Shown: positions 26,315 to 34,200 of the stretch, in pieces
Layout: every line of letters starts with the position of its first letter
How positions within the stretch are numbered: position 1 is the stretch's first letter
NCBI RefSeq assembly: GCF_007830515.1
Contig: NZ_VLKT01000036.1
Span: 18,808-82,807, forward strand
Direction: 5' to 3'
DNA: 64,000 nucleotides
Source: Mesorhizobium tianshanense
GTDB lineage: Bacteria > Pseudomonadota > Alphaproteobacteria > Rhizobiales > Rhizobiaceae
Translations under genes and position numbers: made by a program
Notes under the pieces: generated by a model
Told to the model about the DNA's origin: nothing
Databases searched by the model: none
The model's input: the letters and a program-made list of their open reading frames with translations, nothing else

Positions 26315-27193
26315 GTGGCTGACCATCTGCTCGATCACGTCCGTCCGTATCTCGACCGCAGCATCGAAGAGCGGATCGCTTATATCCAAGCGCCGCGATG
26401 GATCGGCCATCAGGTTGCGATCCAGGCGCATGAACGCCTTGCCGAGTTGCTGTCCCGGCCGCCAGCGCTGCGGACCAGAGGGCTGATGCTGGTCGGGCCC
26501 TATGCCAATGGCAAAACGATGATCGCCGAGCGGTTCGCCGTGGGGCACCTGAGAGCGGCCGAGCAACAGCGGGTGTGGGTGGTCCAAACGCGCGAGGGCG
26601 CCGGCCTCGCACATTTCTACGGAAGTATCCTTCAGGCGCTGCGCGCTCCGACCGGCAACAGCCGGGATGTCGGCCGCAAGGCCGAGCAGATCGATCACCT
26701 GCTCGACAGCCTGAAGCCCAGGATCCTGATATTCGACGAATTCCACAATGCGCTGCGTGGCCGGGCCCGCGACGTCGAGGCGGTCCTTGCGTTCCTCAGG
26801 CGGATCGGCCGCCAGTTTGACATCTCGCCGGTTCTGATTGGTGAGGTCGCCGTCTTCGATTTCGTCAACCAGACCGCCGAAATGGCGACCCGGTTCGACC
26901 TGCACGCAGTACCGAGATGGCAATATGGCGAGGAGTTTCTCGCTCTGCTCGACAGCCTCGAAGCCGCCTTGCCGCTCGCCCGTGCTTCCGATCTCTCGGA
27001 TGCATCGATGGCGCGGACGGTCTTTAAGCTCTCCGAGGGCCTGATCGGCGAGGTCGTGGCGATCATCTCCGCGGCGGCCGTGACGGCAGCGAGATCTGGT
27101 GCGGAGCGGGTCACGAAATCCGGGCTCGAAGCGCTTCGCTACGTCCCGGTCTCGAAGCGCCGGCGAGCGCCGGTGCGCGACGGCCTGCTATGA
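26315..27193 (+). CDS. tniB: TniB-like transposition AAA+ ATPase
   Basis: A 292-residue TniB/TnsC-family regulator. Walker A is LVGPYANGKTMIAERF (about residues 57-72) and Walker B ILIFDEFHNALRGR (about residues 133-146), followed by a sensor stretch ISPVLIGEVAVFDF and the second domain. The start is GTG 26315 (VADHLLDHVRPYLDRSIEER), directly after the tniA stop; a longer frame from 26189 only overlaps tniA. ATP-bound TniB selects target DNA and activates TniA. The tniQ start overlaps the stop (ATGA). Confidence 0.9.
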   Translation: MADHLLDHVRPYLDRSIEERIAYIQAPRWIGHQVAIQAHERLAELLSRPPALRTRGLMLVGPYANGKTMIAERFAVGHLRAAEQQRVWVVQTREGAGLAHFYGSILQALRAPTGNSRDVGRKAEQIDHLLDSLKPRILIFDEFHNALRGRARDVEAVLAFLRRIGRQFDISPVLIGEVAVFDFVNQTAEMATRFDLHAVPRWQYGEEFLALLDSLEAALPLARASDLSDASMARTVFKLSEGLIGEVVAIISAAAVTAARSGAERVTKSGLEALRYVPVSKRRRAPVRDGLL

Positions 27194-28254
27194 GGGGTGA
27201 CGCGTTCGGCGCGGATTTCGCCGTCGAGATCCGCGAGCGATACGGCGACGTCGCTAGGGATCGGTGGCCGGTTTCCGTCGACCCACGTCCAGACGAATTG
27301 CTGTCAAGTTGGATCAACCGCCTCGCGCTCGCAAACGGAATCGCGCCGCGGCCGTTCTCCGGCGTCCTCGGGTGCGGCGACGGGATGTGGTCGCCCTGCC
27401 TCGACCTCCAGATTCCACGCCACATCGCCGCTTTCCTCGGTGATCAGTCGGGCGTTCCGCAGGATGCGATCTCAGCGATGGCCCTGACTGGCTGGGCGTT
27501 GACGCCGCTCCTGCTGCCGCTGCGCGAAAACGCCCGCCGGCTACGCTCGACCTGGATGCAGTTTTGCCCTCAGTGTCTTGCACAGGACGAAACGCCGTAC
27601 TTTCGTCGGCAGTGGCGGCTGGCATCTCGCATCTCCTGCTTCGTGCATGGTTGCGGTCTTCGCGATCGATGCCCGGCCTGCCGCAGCGGAATCGTGTCCT
27701 ACGATCAGGGCGAGCTTGTCCTGCAGCATTTCTGCGCACGTTGCGGCTTCGACCTGCGTGACGCCCCCAAGGTCGCGGTCAAGGCAGCCGCACGCCGGCT
27801 GGAGCGCGCGATCGCGGATATCTGTAGGGTGGAATCGGCCAAAAGATCGGCGGAAACCAGCGATGTCGTCTTGCGCGTACGGCGCTCGCCGGCAACCGCT
27901 GATATCGGCTCGGCGAGGACCCTCACAAATCTGTCGACCACCGCGCGTATTCGCTGCTTCGGGGAACTCGCGGCAAAACCCCTTGACTGGCTGGTGACGG
28001 ACAAGGACGTCGCCGTCGCTCACCGGCGCTGGATGATCGCGGCGGCGGGCGGCCATAATCAATTGATCGCCTGCTTCGCCAACTTCCTGGACAAACATCA
28101 GGCGAAGCCGAGATCCACGCGCCCGACACGGCCCAGTGCTCGACTCGCCGATTTGCTGACGGCATATTTTCGTGTGACCGGCGATCGGACCTTGTCGAAA
28201 CCCCATCGCGATCTTCCAGCCCAGCGAACCCGAGATCGCGGCCGGATCCTATGA
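27190..28254 (+). CDS. tniQ: TniQ-like target-selection protein
   Basis: A 354-residue TniQ/TnsD-family protein. PRPDELLSSWINRLALANG (about residues 36-54) is the family opening, and cysteine pairs FCPQCLAQ, CFVHGCGLRDRCPACR and FCARCGFD make the zinc-binding region (about 124-195). TniQ links the ATPase to particular target sites in Tn7-like systems. Here the target was a gene beside a resolvase and repABC, consistent with the known preference of Tn5053 relatives for res-associated DNA. The gene converges on the scpB-like gene with a 17-bp gap. Confidence 0.88.
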   Translation: MRGDAFGADFAVEIRERYGDVARDRWPVSVDPRPDELLSSWINRLALANGIAPRPFSGVLGCGDGMWSPCLDLQIPRHIAAFLGDQSGVPQDAISAMALTGWALTPLLLPLRENARRLRSTWMQFCPQCLAQDETPYFRRQWRLASRISCFVHGCGLRDRCPACRSGIVSYDQGELVLQHFCARCGFDLRDAPKVAVKAAARRLERAIADICRVESAKRSAETSDVVLRVRRSPATADIGSARTLTNLSTTARIRCFGELAAKPLDWLVTDKDVAVAHRRWMIAAAGGHNQLIACFANFLDKHQAKPRSTRPTRPSARLADLLTAYFRVTGDRTLSKPHRDLPAQRTRDRGRIL

Positions 28255-28271
28255 TCCTTGGCATAGATCAT

Positions 28272-28970
28272 TTATTCGTCAATGGCGGCGTCTGCGCCAC
28301 TGTCGCCGGCATCTGCAAACCCCGGCATGATGTCGCCGGCGAGCAGCTTCTCCTTCGAAAGCAACCCGGCGTCCTCGAGCGCCTCGAAGTCGGGCAGGTC
28401 TCGCAGCGTGTCGAGCCCGAACTCGAGCAGGAATGCTTTGGTGGTGACATAGGTATAGGGTGCGCCCGGCGTCGGACTGCGGGGTCCGGAGGCGATCAGG
28501 CCGGCACCGCGCATATGGCCGATCAGGTCGCGAGAAATCTCCTTGCCGAAAAACGATGACAGTTCGGCGCGGGTGATCGGCTGGAAGTAGGCCACGCACA
28601 TCAGCACCAGCACGTCCGACTGGGTGAGGTCGACCGCGCGCTCGCTGCCGCCGACTGCGGCGCGGATGGCATCGGCGTAAGCCGGGCGGGTCAGGTGCTT
28701 CCAGCCGCCGGCGACGGAGACGAGGTCATAGGGCCGGCCGCGCAGCTCCTCGCGGATGTCGTCGATCAAAAGATCGATGCTGCAGGTTTTTCCGACGATG
28801 CGAGCTAGCGTCTCCCGGCCGACCGGTTCACTGGCGGCGAAGATCGTTGCCTCGACGCGGTTCATCCATTCGCGCCAGCGCGCCTCCGGCGGCAGATGAT
28901 CCAGCTCCCGGTCGAACAGATGGTCATCTGATCGACCTTTCCCCTCTCTCGCGCGCGCCGCCTCGACCAT
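28272..28970 (-). CDS. Orphan ScpB-like protein
   Basis: A 232-residue protein of the segregation and condensation protein B family: two winged helices, with the conserved stretches WMNRVEATIFAASEPVGRET (about residues 35-54), DIREELRGRPYDLVSVAGGW, VLVLMCVAYFQPITRAELSS (about 125-144) and PYTYVTTKAFLLEFGLDTLR. Chromosomal ScpB works with ScpA and SMC; neither is present here. Its stop lies inside the transposon cargo, and it follows the DUF1403 gene by 2 bp, so the two form an operon. Regulation of the divergent integrase, or a role in element maintenance, are possible; function is unknown. Confidence 0.8.
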   Translation of the reverse strand: MVEAARAREGKGRSDDHLFDRELDHLPPEARWREWMNRVEATIFAASEPVGRETLARIVGKTCSIDLLIDDIREELRGRPYDLVSVAGGWKHLTRPAYADAIRAAVGGSERAVDLTQSDVLVLMCVAYFQPITRAELSSFFGKEISRDLIGHMRGAGLIASGPRSPTPGAPYTYVTTKAFLLEFGLDTLRDLPDFEALEDAGLLSKEKLLAGDIMPGFADAGDSGADAAIDE

Positions 28971-28972
28971 TC

Positions 28973-29995
28973 TTACAGCCCGTAGATGCGGAAGGTCGGG
29001 CGACCCGACAATTCGCGGACGGCGCCGAGTTCGAGCAGACGGTCGAACAGGCGGCGCAGGCCGCGATCGCTCATCCCGGCGATATTTTCCGATGCCACAA
29101 TCGCGTCGTCAGACAGCAGCTTTTCAATAACGGTGTTTGCTGCCTTGGCTCTGAGTTTCGGGGCGACTGCGAGCAGCCGATCCGCCCGGCGCCCGAGTTC
29201 CGCAGACAGATCGATCGCGCGCAGCGCGGCACGCGCCTGCGCGCCAAGCAGCGCCTTTGCCCACCCTGCTTCGTCGACAATGTTCGTCGAAGCTTGGGCT
29301 GTCGCCGTGCGACGTGAACGACCGGGGCTAATGCCGAAAGCCGCATTGGTACCCAACAGCGGCACTGCATGTGACCAGCCCAGCCGTTGCGCCAGCAGCG
29401 CGTCGGCGAGCCAGGATCCGAAGACACGGCCGAAGCCGTGTCGTTCGGCGGCCGTGAACGCACCTGTCAACATCCCAACCGTCCCGGCGCTGGCGCCGAC
29501 CTTGCGGAGTTCATCCACCAGCTCGCCCACCGCCTCGTCGTCGCGAGCGTGGCCAAACTCTTCCAACACGGCGCCGAGGTTTGCCTCCGTCAGAAGATCC
29601 TCGGTGGGTCGGGCGGTCAGTCGGCACCAGCCCAAATACATCCTGCCGGCAGGCCCGGCATCGTCGCCCGGCCGAGTGAGCAGCACGGCATCTCGAAGCG
29701 CCGCATCATCCTCGACTCGTCCCGCCTGCTTTGCCGTTATCGAGGCGGCGGCAAGGGCGAGGCGTCGACCCCAGGCGCCCGCCCATCGCTCTTGCCGGCG
29801 CACTACCGCATCAAGGGCACCGATGGCGGCGCCGGCGGCGATCGCGATGTCCTCCAAGCCTTGTGCCGCAACGGCTTGCTCACCGGGGACCGCCCTCCGT
29901 AGCCAGGTCGGAAGGGCGACTATGGGGGCACTCACCGTGGCGCCGGCGAGCATACCAAGGTGGCGTGGAGACGGTATGGCGCGCAGAATCATCAC
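28973..29995 (-). CDS. DUF1403-family protein
   Basis: A 340-residue protein with the family opening LPTWLRRAVPGEQAVAAQGL-like region, central AAASITAKQAGRVEDDAALR and RDAVLLTRPGDDAGPAGRMY, and a C-terminal winged-helix-like part (SDRGLRRLFDRLLELGAVRE). Members are found on rhizobial plasmids next to ScpB-like proteins, DUF1612 proteins and integrases; their role is not known. It heads the minus-strand operon, 2 bp before the scpB-like gene, and is divergent from the integrase. A 25-bp palindrome lies in the shared promoter. The C-terminal helices resemble DNA-binding DUF1403 or ScpB-like folds, so a nucleoprotein role with the recombinase is possible. Confidence 0.8.
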   Translation of the reverse strand: MMILRAIPSPRHLGMLAGATVSAPIVALPTWLRRAVPGEQAVAAQGLEDIAIAAGAAIGALDAVVRRQERWAGAWGRRLALAAASITAKQAGRVEDDAALRDAVLLTRPGDDAGPAGRMYLGWCRLTARPTEDLLTEANLGAVLEEFGHARDDEAVGELVDELRKVGASAGTVGMLTGAFTAAERHGFGRVFGSWLADALLAQRLGWSHAVPLLGTNAAFGISPGRSRRTATAQASTNIVDEAGWAKALLGAQARAALRAIDLSAELGRRADRLLAVAPKLRAKAANTVIEKLLSDDAIVASENIAGMSDRGLRRLFDRLLELGAVRELSGRPTFRIYGL

Positions 29996-30071
29996 GAGTA
30001 GGATGAATCAAAGCGGCGCTTTTGGCAACTGCAATGCACGAAAACCGCCGCGCCTGTCGCGGATAAATAAT

Positions 30072-30096
30072 GAACGATAATGTTGCATTATCGTTC
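30072..30096. promoter_or_regulatory. 25-bp palindrome between DUF1403 and integrase genes
   Basis: GAACGATAATG-TTG-CATTATCGTTC has perfect 11-bp arms. It sits in the divergent promoter of the integrase and the DUF1403-scpB pair, and would overlap the integrase start if ATG 30070 were used. It is a strong operator or recombinase-binding candidate. Confidence 0.65.
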
Positions 30097-30117
30097 GTTT
30101 TGCTCTTTATAGAAGGA

Positions 30118-31359
30118 ATGGCCGTTTTCATCGAGCAGAAGCCCAACAATCGCGTCGCGCGACCCTCCGGAGCGTCCCACAGCACGGCGGCGCAGGACCA
30201 GGTTTCTGACGCGCGGCCGTCGGCCGACCCAGCTACGCCGGAAGTCGACGACGACGGTCCGGACGGCGAACTGCCCGACATCGTCGACCTCGTCATGGAG
30301 ATGGGCCGCGCGCCGGAGGAGCCCTCGGCCGCCCCCTCCTCTCCTCTTCCGGTCGTCGCCAATCCTCGGCTGCCGGCGCATCTCGACGCGCTGGCGGATC
30401 GTGCGCGCGATTATGTCGAGGCGGCGAGCTCGGCCAACACCCGCCGCGCCTACGCTTCGGACTGGAAGCAGTTTGCGGGCTGGTGCCGTCGGCAGGGCGT
30501 CGAGATGTTTCCGCCCGATCCGCAGGTGGTCGGCCTCTACATCACCGCCTGCGCCTCTGGAAAGGCGACCGGGGACAAGAAGCCCAACTCGGTCTCGACG
30601 ATCGAGCGCCGCCTCTCCTCGCTCACCTGGAACTATGCGCAACGCGGCCAGCCGCTCGACAGGAAGGACCGCCACATAGCCACCGTCATGGCCGGCATCC
30701 GCAACAAGCACGCCGCCCCACCGCGGCAGAAGGAAGCGGTGCTGCCCGAGGATCTGATCGCCATGCTGGAGACCTTGAACCGCGGCACCCTGCGCGGCCT
30801 GCGCGACCGCGCCTTGCTTCTGCTCGGCTTTGCCGGCGGCCTGCGCCGCTCCGAGGTCGTCGGGCTCGATTGCGGCCGCGACCAGACCGAGGATTCTTCC
30901 GGCTGGATCGAAATCCTCGACAAGGGAATGCTGTTGCGCCTGCGCGGCAAGACTGGCTGGCGCGAGGTCGAGGTCGGGCGTGGTTCGTCGGACGCCACCT
31001 GCCCCGTCGTGGCGCTGGAAACCTGGCTCAAGCTCGCGCGCATCGCGCATGGCCCGCTCTTCCGGCGCGTCACCGGCCAAGGCAAGGCGGTCGGCGCCAA
31101 CCGGCTCAACGACCAGGAGGTCGCCCGGCTCGTCAAGCGAACCGCGCTGGCGGCGGGCGTGCGTGGAGATCTGCCCGAAGGCGAACGCGGGATGATGTTT
31201 GCCGGCCATTCGCTGCGCGCCGGCCTGGCGTCCTCGGCCGAGGTCGACGAACGCTACGTGCAGAAGCAGCTTGGCCACACCAGCGCGGAGATGACCCGCA
31301 AGTATCAGCGCCGCCGCGACCGCTTTCGCGTCAATCTCACCAAGGCGTCGGGGCTGTAG
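30118..31359 (+). CDS. Tyrosine recombinase/integrase (transposon cargo)
   Basis: A phage-integrase-family site-specific recombinase. The acidic N-terminal extension is followed by a SAM-like core-binding domain (YVEAASSANTRRAYASDWKQ) and a catalytic domain with the active-site Arg in FAGGLRRSEVVGLD, the HSLRAG box, LGHTS and nucleophile Tyr in MTRKYQRRRDRF. All signature residues are present. The start is uncertain: ATG 30118 follows AGAAGGA very closely, and ATG 30070 would lie at the edge of the palindrome. It lies inside the tni transposon, so it may have been captured with the DUF1403 and scpB genes as a module. The C-terminal stop is 89 bp before the right inverted repeat. Confidence 0.85.
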   Translation: MAVFIEQKPNNRVARPSGASHSTAAQDQVSDARPSADPATPEVDDDGPDGELPDIVDLVMEMGRAPEEPSAAPSSPLPVVANPRLPAHLDALADRARDYVEAASSANTRRAYASDWKQFAGWCRRQGVEMFPPDPQVVGLYITACASGKATGDKKPNSVSTIERRLSSLTWNYAQRGQPLDRKDRHIATVMAGIRNKHAAPPRQKEAVLPEDLIAMLETLNRGTLRGLRDRALLLLGFAGGLRRSEVVGLDCGRDQTEDSSGWIEILDKGMLLRLRGKTGWREVEVGRGSSDATCPVVALETWLKLARIAHGPLFRRVTGQGKAVGANRLNDQEVARLVKRTALAAGVRGDLPEGERGMMFAGHSLRAGLASSAEVDERYVQKQLGHTSAEMTRKYQRRRDRFRVNLTKASGL

Positions 31360-31448
31360 AAGGCTGTAGAAAAGCCCCCTCCCCTCCCCCGTTTACGGCC
31401 GCCGAATAGCGGCTCGGACGGGTGAGGATTTTCAGCTTAGCGCTTCAA

Positions 31449-31473
31449 TTGAAATCGGGAAGTAAAATCGACA
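31449..31473 (-). repeat. Right terminal inverted repeat of the transposon
   Basis: Inverted copy of 24557-24581, one mismatch in 25. It is followed at once by GTCGC (31474-31478), the second copy of the target duplication. Confidence 0.9.
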
Positions 31474-31535
31474 GTCGCGCGCGCGACCGGCCCAAATAGA
31501 GCCTCCAGGGGCAAATCTCGAATCTGGTAAGCCAT
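31474..31535 (-). pseudogene. 5' end of the split DUF1612 gene (first 20 codons plus target duplication)
   Basis: From ATG 31535 on the minus strand: MAYQIRDLPLEALFGPVARA, ending in GCGAC next to the transposon. It joins in frame to TEALARLDERLARS at 24551 when the transposon and one GTCGC are removed (1125 nt, 375 codons with stop). A small palindrome ATTGT-TTTC-ACAAT overlaps the start codon region and may be an operator. Confidence 0.85.
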
Positions 31536-31747
31536 TGTTTTCACAATAGCCGATTTGCCATAGTCAAGCTATCTCGATATTAAGTTGACTTGCAGGGGAT
31601 TTTCTCGGGCGGTTTTTTCACTATCGATAATGACCTCCTATCGGGACTGTACAGCACCACGCCCTGGGGCGCTCAGGAAGGCTGAAACGTTGATTTTCAG
31701 GCTTATCGAAGCCGTAGGAGCGATCCGAAGGGCCACTAGGGACGTTT

Positions 31748-31763
31748 ACAAACGATCGTTTGT
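31748..31763. promoter_or_regulatory. 16-bp palindrome upstream of the serine resolvase
   Basis: ACAAACGATCGTTTGT is a perfect palindrome. It shares the half-site ACAAAC with the second palindrome 20 bp away. Together they fit subsites of a resolvase recombination site or an autoregulatory operator. The remainder of 31536-31818 shows no gene. Confidence 0.55.
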
Positions 31764-31773
31764 TGTTATCTTC

Positions 31774-31791
31774 GGTGTTTGTACAAACACC
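31774..31791. promoter_or_regulatory. 18-bp palindrome upstream of the serine resolvase
   Basis: GGTGTTTGTACAAACACC has perfect 9-bp arms, 28 bp before the resolvase start. Half-site similarity with 31748-31763 suggests binding of the same protein, most simply the resolvase. Confidence 0.55.
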
Positions 31792-31818
31792 CCTTTCCAA
31801 TGCTGAGAGACGCCGCAA

Positions 31819-32754
31819 ATGGCCCGTGAAGCGCAACATCGACGCTCCCGACGACCAAAGGGCCGGCAAATCGGCTACGCGCGCGTGTCGACGGACGAAC
31901 AAGCGACGGAAGCGCAGGAAATTGAGCTGCGATCGGCCGGCTGCGACGTCGTCGTCCAGGAACATGGATCCGGTGCGTCGAGAGCTCGCCCTGCCCTACT
32001 GCGGTTGATCAGCGATATCGGCGCCGGCGATGTCCTGGTCGTCGTGCGTCTCGATCGCCTTGCGCGCTCGGTCAGCCACCTTCTTCAGGTGATCGAGGAC
32101 CTGACCGAGAAGGGCGCGCATTTCCGATCTCTCCGAGATCCGATCGACACGTCGACGCCACAGGGCATGTTTTCGCTGCAGGTACTCGGCGCCGTTGCCC
32201 AGCTCGAGCGTGCGCTGATCTCGGAACGGACCAAGGCCGGCATCATCGCTGCAAGATCGAAGGGGCGACTGCCCGGCAATCCTGGTATCCGGGAGCGCAA
32301 GCCCGAAGCCCTGGCGAAGATGACCGCGGTGCAAAAGGCGGCTTATGGCCGACGGCTTCAATCAACGATGAACCAGTGGCTTCCGACGGTCCGCCGGATG
32401 CGACCAGACCACAACTGGGACGATATCGCTCGGGTCCTGAAGCAGCGCGGCCTCAACTGGACGCCTGAACGACTGCGGCGGGCAGTGAGGTGGCTCGTCA
32501 CCGAGCACCTAGCCGAATCCACACTGCTAAAGCGGGCGTCTCCCCAGCCTCCCGAAGATCGCCTGATGACCCTCGTGGCAGGGATTTCGCAATCCAACCC
32601 AGACCTATCGCTACGCGACATCGCTGGCCAGCTCGAGCGCCTGCATGAGCGAACCCCACGAGGGAGCGCAAAATGGTCGGCCTCATCAATCAAGAACCTG
32701 CTCGATCGAGCCCGCCGGCTTGGACTCGTCGCCGAACCGTCCGCCTCATCATGA
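31819..32754 (+). CDS. Serine resolvase/invertase family recombinase
   Basis: A 311-residue serine recombinase. The catalytic domain begins RQIGYARVSTDEQATEAQEI (Ser in ARVSTDEQ), then DVLVVVRLDRLARSVSHLLQ, the E-helix region GMFSLQVLGAVAQLERALIS and ERTKAGIIAARSKGR. The C-terminal region is longer than in Tn3-type resolvases (about 185 residues) and holds HTH-like parts (HNWDDIARVLKQRGLNWTPE). Likely role: multimer resolution of this replicon. Palindromes upstream look like its binding sites. It converges on repC, overlapping its stop by 6 bp. Tn5053-type elements favour insertion near such genes, which matches the transposon 345 bp away. Confidence 0.88.
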   Translation: MAREAQHRRSRRPKGRQIGYARVSTDEQATEAQEIELRSAGCDVVVQEHGSGASRARPALLRLISDIGAGDVLVVVRLDRLARSVSHLLQVIEDLTEKGAHFRSLRDPIDTSTPQGMFSLQVLGAVAQLERALISERTKAGIIAARSKGRLPGNPGIRERKPEALAKMTAVQKAAYGRRLQSTMNQWLPTVRRMRPDHNWDDIARVLKQRGLNWTPERLRRAVRWLVTEHLAESTLLKRASPQPPEDRLMTLVAGISQSNPDLSLRDIAGQLERLHERTPRGSAKWSASSIKNLLDRARRLGLVAEPSASS

Positions 32755-34092
32755 TCTGCGCCCCGGCTTGTCGAGGCTGCGGCGCAACGCATCGCTGATT
32801 TCCAGCCGGGATTCGGTGCGAACTACCTTCCCAGCCATTTCGAGATCGACGGCAGCGGCTTCAGTTCCATTCCCGGCGGCTTTTGACGCCTCAAGCTTTG
32901 CCCGCAGCAAGGCCATGATCATCGGCCATACCGAGAACTTTCCGGCCTTTGCTCGATCCGTCAGGCTGCGCAAATAGCCGCCGGCGCTGTTGATCTGGTC
33001 TTGCCGCTGGTAGATCGCGGCAATGGTTATCGCCGCCTGCTGCTCACCCAACGCCGTTCGCGCTTCCTCCCAGGCGCTCGGGCTGATGCCCATGGTTGGA
33101 CGGGCAACCTCGGCCGCAGCCAGAAAGTCACGCCAGTTGCGGATTCCGCCGCCGCCCTTCACCAGCCAAAGCATGTTCGGGCAGGCATCCAGCACGATTC
33201 CTAACGGCAGCTCGCGCTTCGGCAGGCTCCGTACGTTGTCGGTATCCGCAACGTTGCCGTCCGCTTCATCTTTATTTCCTGAGCCACTTTCAGATTCAGA
33301 TTTAGAGTCTGGTTTTGAATTCTGTATGTGGCGTCCATTTCGGGACTCATTGGCCTCCATTTTCTGTGTTTTTACAAATGATTCCAGTGCTTCACGCACT
33401 TCAGCCCAAAGGCCCTCCAGCTCCTCGGCAATCGCCTCGAAGGCCTGTCTGGGTGCGGTGCGTGGTATCTGGCCGACAATCGCCTGGTAGGCCTGCTGGA
33501 CCCTGCCCCAATTCGCCGGCACGCCCTCCTCAATTCCAGCGTCGATCATCTTGACGATGTCACGCCGGCATATGGTTAGCCGCTCCTTAACGAGCCGAAA
33601 GGCCTTCTTCTCAGATCTGACCGCTTCCGCCAGCTCCTTGAACTCCTCTGCGCGCGCGACGATCGGCGAGATGTCGAAGCCATAGGCTTGCTCGATCTCG
33701 CCCCCCTGCCCTTTTCGGGCGAAGCGCTTGCCGTTTGGGCTGTCGCGACGGATGATCAATCCACATTCGACCAAGACGGCCAGGTGCCGTCGCAACGTCG
33801 TTGGGGGCATTCCGTTGGCGCGGCGGATCAGCTGCTCGTTGGATGGCCAGACGATCAGCTCGCTGTCGCCATAAAGCGCCGTGTCCGGATGGAACGACAA
33901 CAGTGCGTCGAGAATAGCCAAAGCGCGATCAGTAGCGCCCAGAGCGATCCTGGCGTCCTTGATATCTTGGAAAACATGCCATTTGTGGACGGTCGCGTCC
34001 TTCGACACCGTCCGTGCGTTGACTTGGCTTGAGATCATGCCAAGCGTCATCGGCCGCCGCCCAAAGGGCGTCGTCGCTAGTAGTTCAGTCAT
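32749..34092 (-). CDS. repC: Plasmid replication initiator RepC
   Basis: A 447-residue RepC, the replication initiator of repABC plasmids. The N-terminal winged-helix region contains KWHVFQDIKDARIALGATDR, LIVWPSNEQLIRRANGMPPT and TLRRHLAVLVECGLIIRRDS (about residues 38-115). A charged S/K/E-rich linker (residues about 250-280) coincides with the AT-rich stretch proposed as the origin. The C-terminal domain holds CPNMLWLVKGGGGIRNWRDF and GYLRSLTDRAKAGKFSVWPM. It is the last gene of the operon, separated from repB by 281 bp that encode a counter-transcribed RNA. It is expected to act in cis on oriV within its own gene. Confidence 0.95.
   Translation of the reverse strand: MTELLATTPFGRRPMTLGMISSQVNARTVSKDATVHKWHVFQDIKDARIALGATDRALAILDALLSFHPDTALYGDSELIVWPSNEQLIRRANGMPPTTLRRHLAVLVECGLIIRRDSPNGKRFARKGQGGEIEQAYGFDISPIVARAEEFKELAEAVRSEKKAFRLVKERLTICRRDIVKMIDAGIEEGVPANWGRVQQAYQAIVGQIPRTAPRQAFEAIAEELEGLWAEVREALESFVKTQKMEANESRNGRHIQNSKPDSKSESESGSGNKDEADGNVADTDNVRSLPKRELPLGIVLDACPNMLWLVKGGGGIRNWRDFLAAAEVARPTMGISPSAWEEARTALGEQQAAITIAAIYQRQDQINSAGGYLRSLTDRAKAGKFSVWPMIMALLRAKLEASKAAGNGTEAAAVDLEMAGKVVRTESRLEISDALRRSLDKPGRRS
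33255..33390. other. AT-rich block inside repC, candidate replication origin (oriV)
   Basis: This part of repC is clearly richer in A+T than its surroundings (for example TTTCAGATTCAGATTTAGAG) and encodes the disordered S/K/E linker of RepC. In studied repABC plasmids the origin lies in such an AT-rich segment inside repC. The assignment rests on that analogy. Confidence 0.45.
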
Positions 34093-34165
34093 GGTTCTGC
34101 CCTTCAGCTTTTAGGCAAAGCGAAAGCGCTCACCAAAATGGCGTCCAATCTCCGCAAGGAGACCC

Positions 34166-34194
34166 TTGACTGTGATTCGCGGAAGTGAGATTCT
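34166..34194 (+). promoter_or_regulatory. Promoter of the counter-transcribed RNA
   Basis: TTGACT at 34166-34171 and GATTCT at 34189-34194 with a 17-bp spacer face away from repB, inside the repB-repC gap. This is the expected position of the constitutive ctRNA promoter in repABC operons. Confidence 0.65.
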
Positions 34195-34200
34195 CGTTGT

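Larger units (their letters stand above)
24557..31473 (+). mobile_element. Complete Tn5053/Tn7-like transposon carrying tniABQ, scpB-like, DUF1403 and integrase genes
   Basis: A 6917-bp element bounded by 25-bp terminal inverted repeats (24 of 25 identical, starting TGTCG) and a 5-bp target duplication GTCGC. Transposition genes tniA, tniB and tniQ occupy the left half. The right half holds an orphan scpB-like gene and a DUF1403 gene on the minus strand and a divergent tyrosine recombinase. A partial copy of the terminal repeat (CGATTTCA core, 24634-24651) lies inside the left end and may be an extra transposase-binding site. No resolvase (tniR) is inside; a serine resolvase lies outside at 31819. 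The insertion interrupts a DUF1612 gene and excision would restore it exactly. Confidence 0.9.

Noticed and set aside
30088..31278. 396-codon minus-strand frame opposite the integrase
   Set aside because: It is an antisense shadow of a tyrosine recombinase with all catalytic residues.
31350..31378. Terminator after the integrase (GGGGCT...AGCCCC)
   Set aside because: The stem is short, the loop is 17 nt and there is no T-run; a tandem GGCTGTAGAA repeat explains the look.
31585..31806. 73-codon plus-strand frame before the resolvase
   Set aside because: It runs through both palindromes and has no protein-like character.
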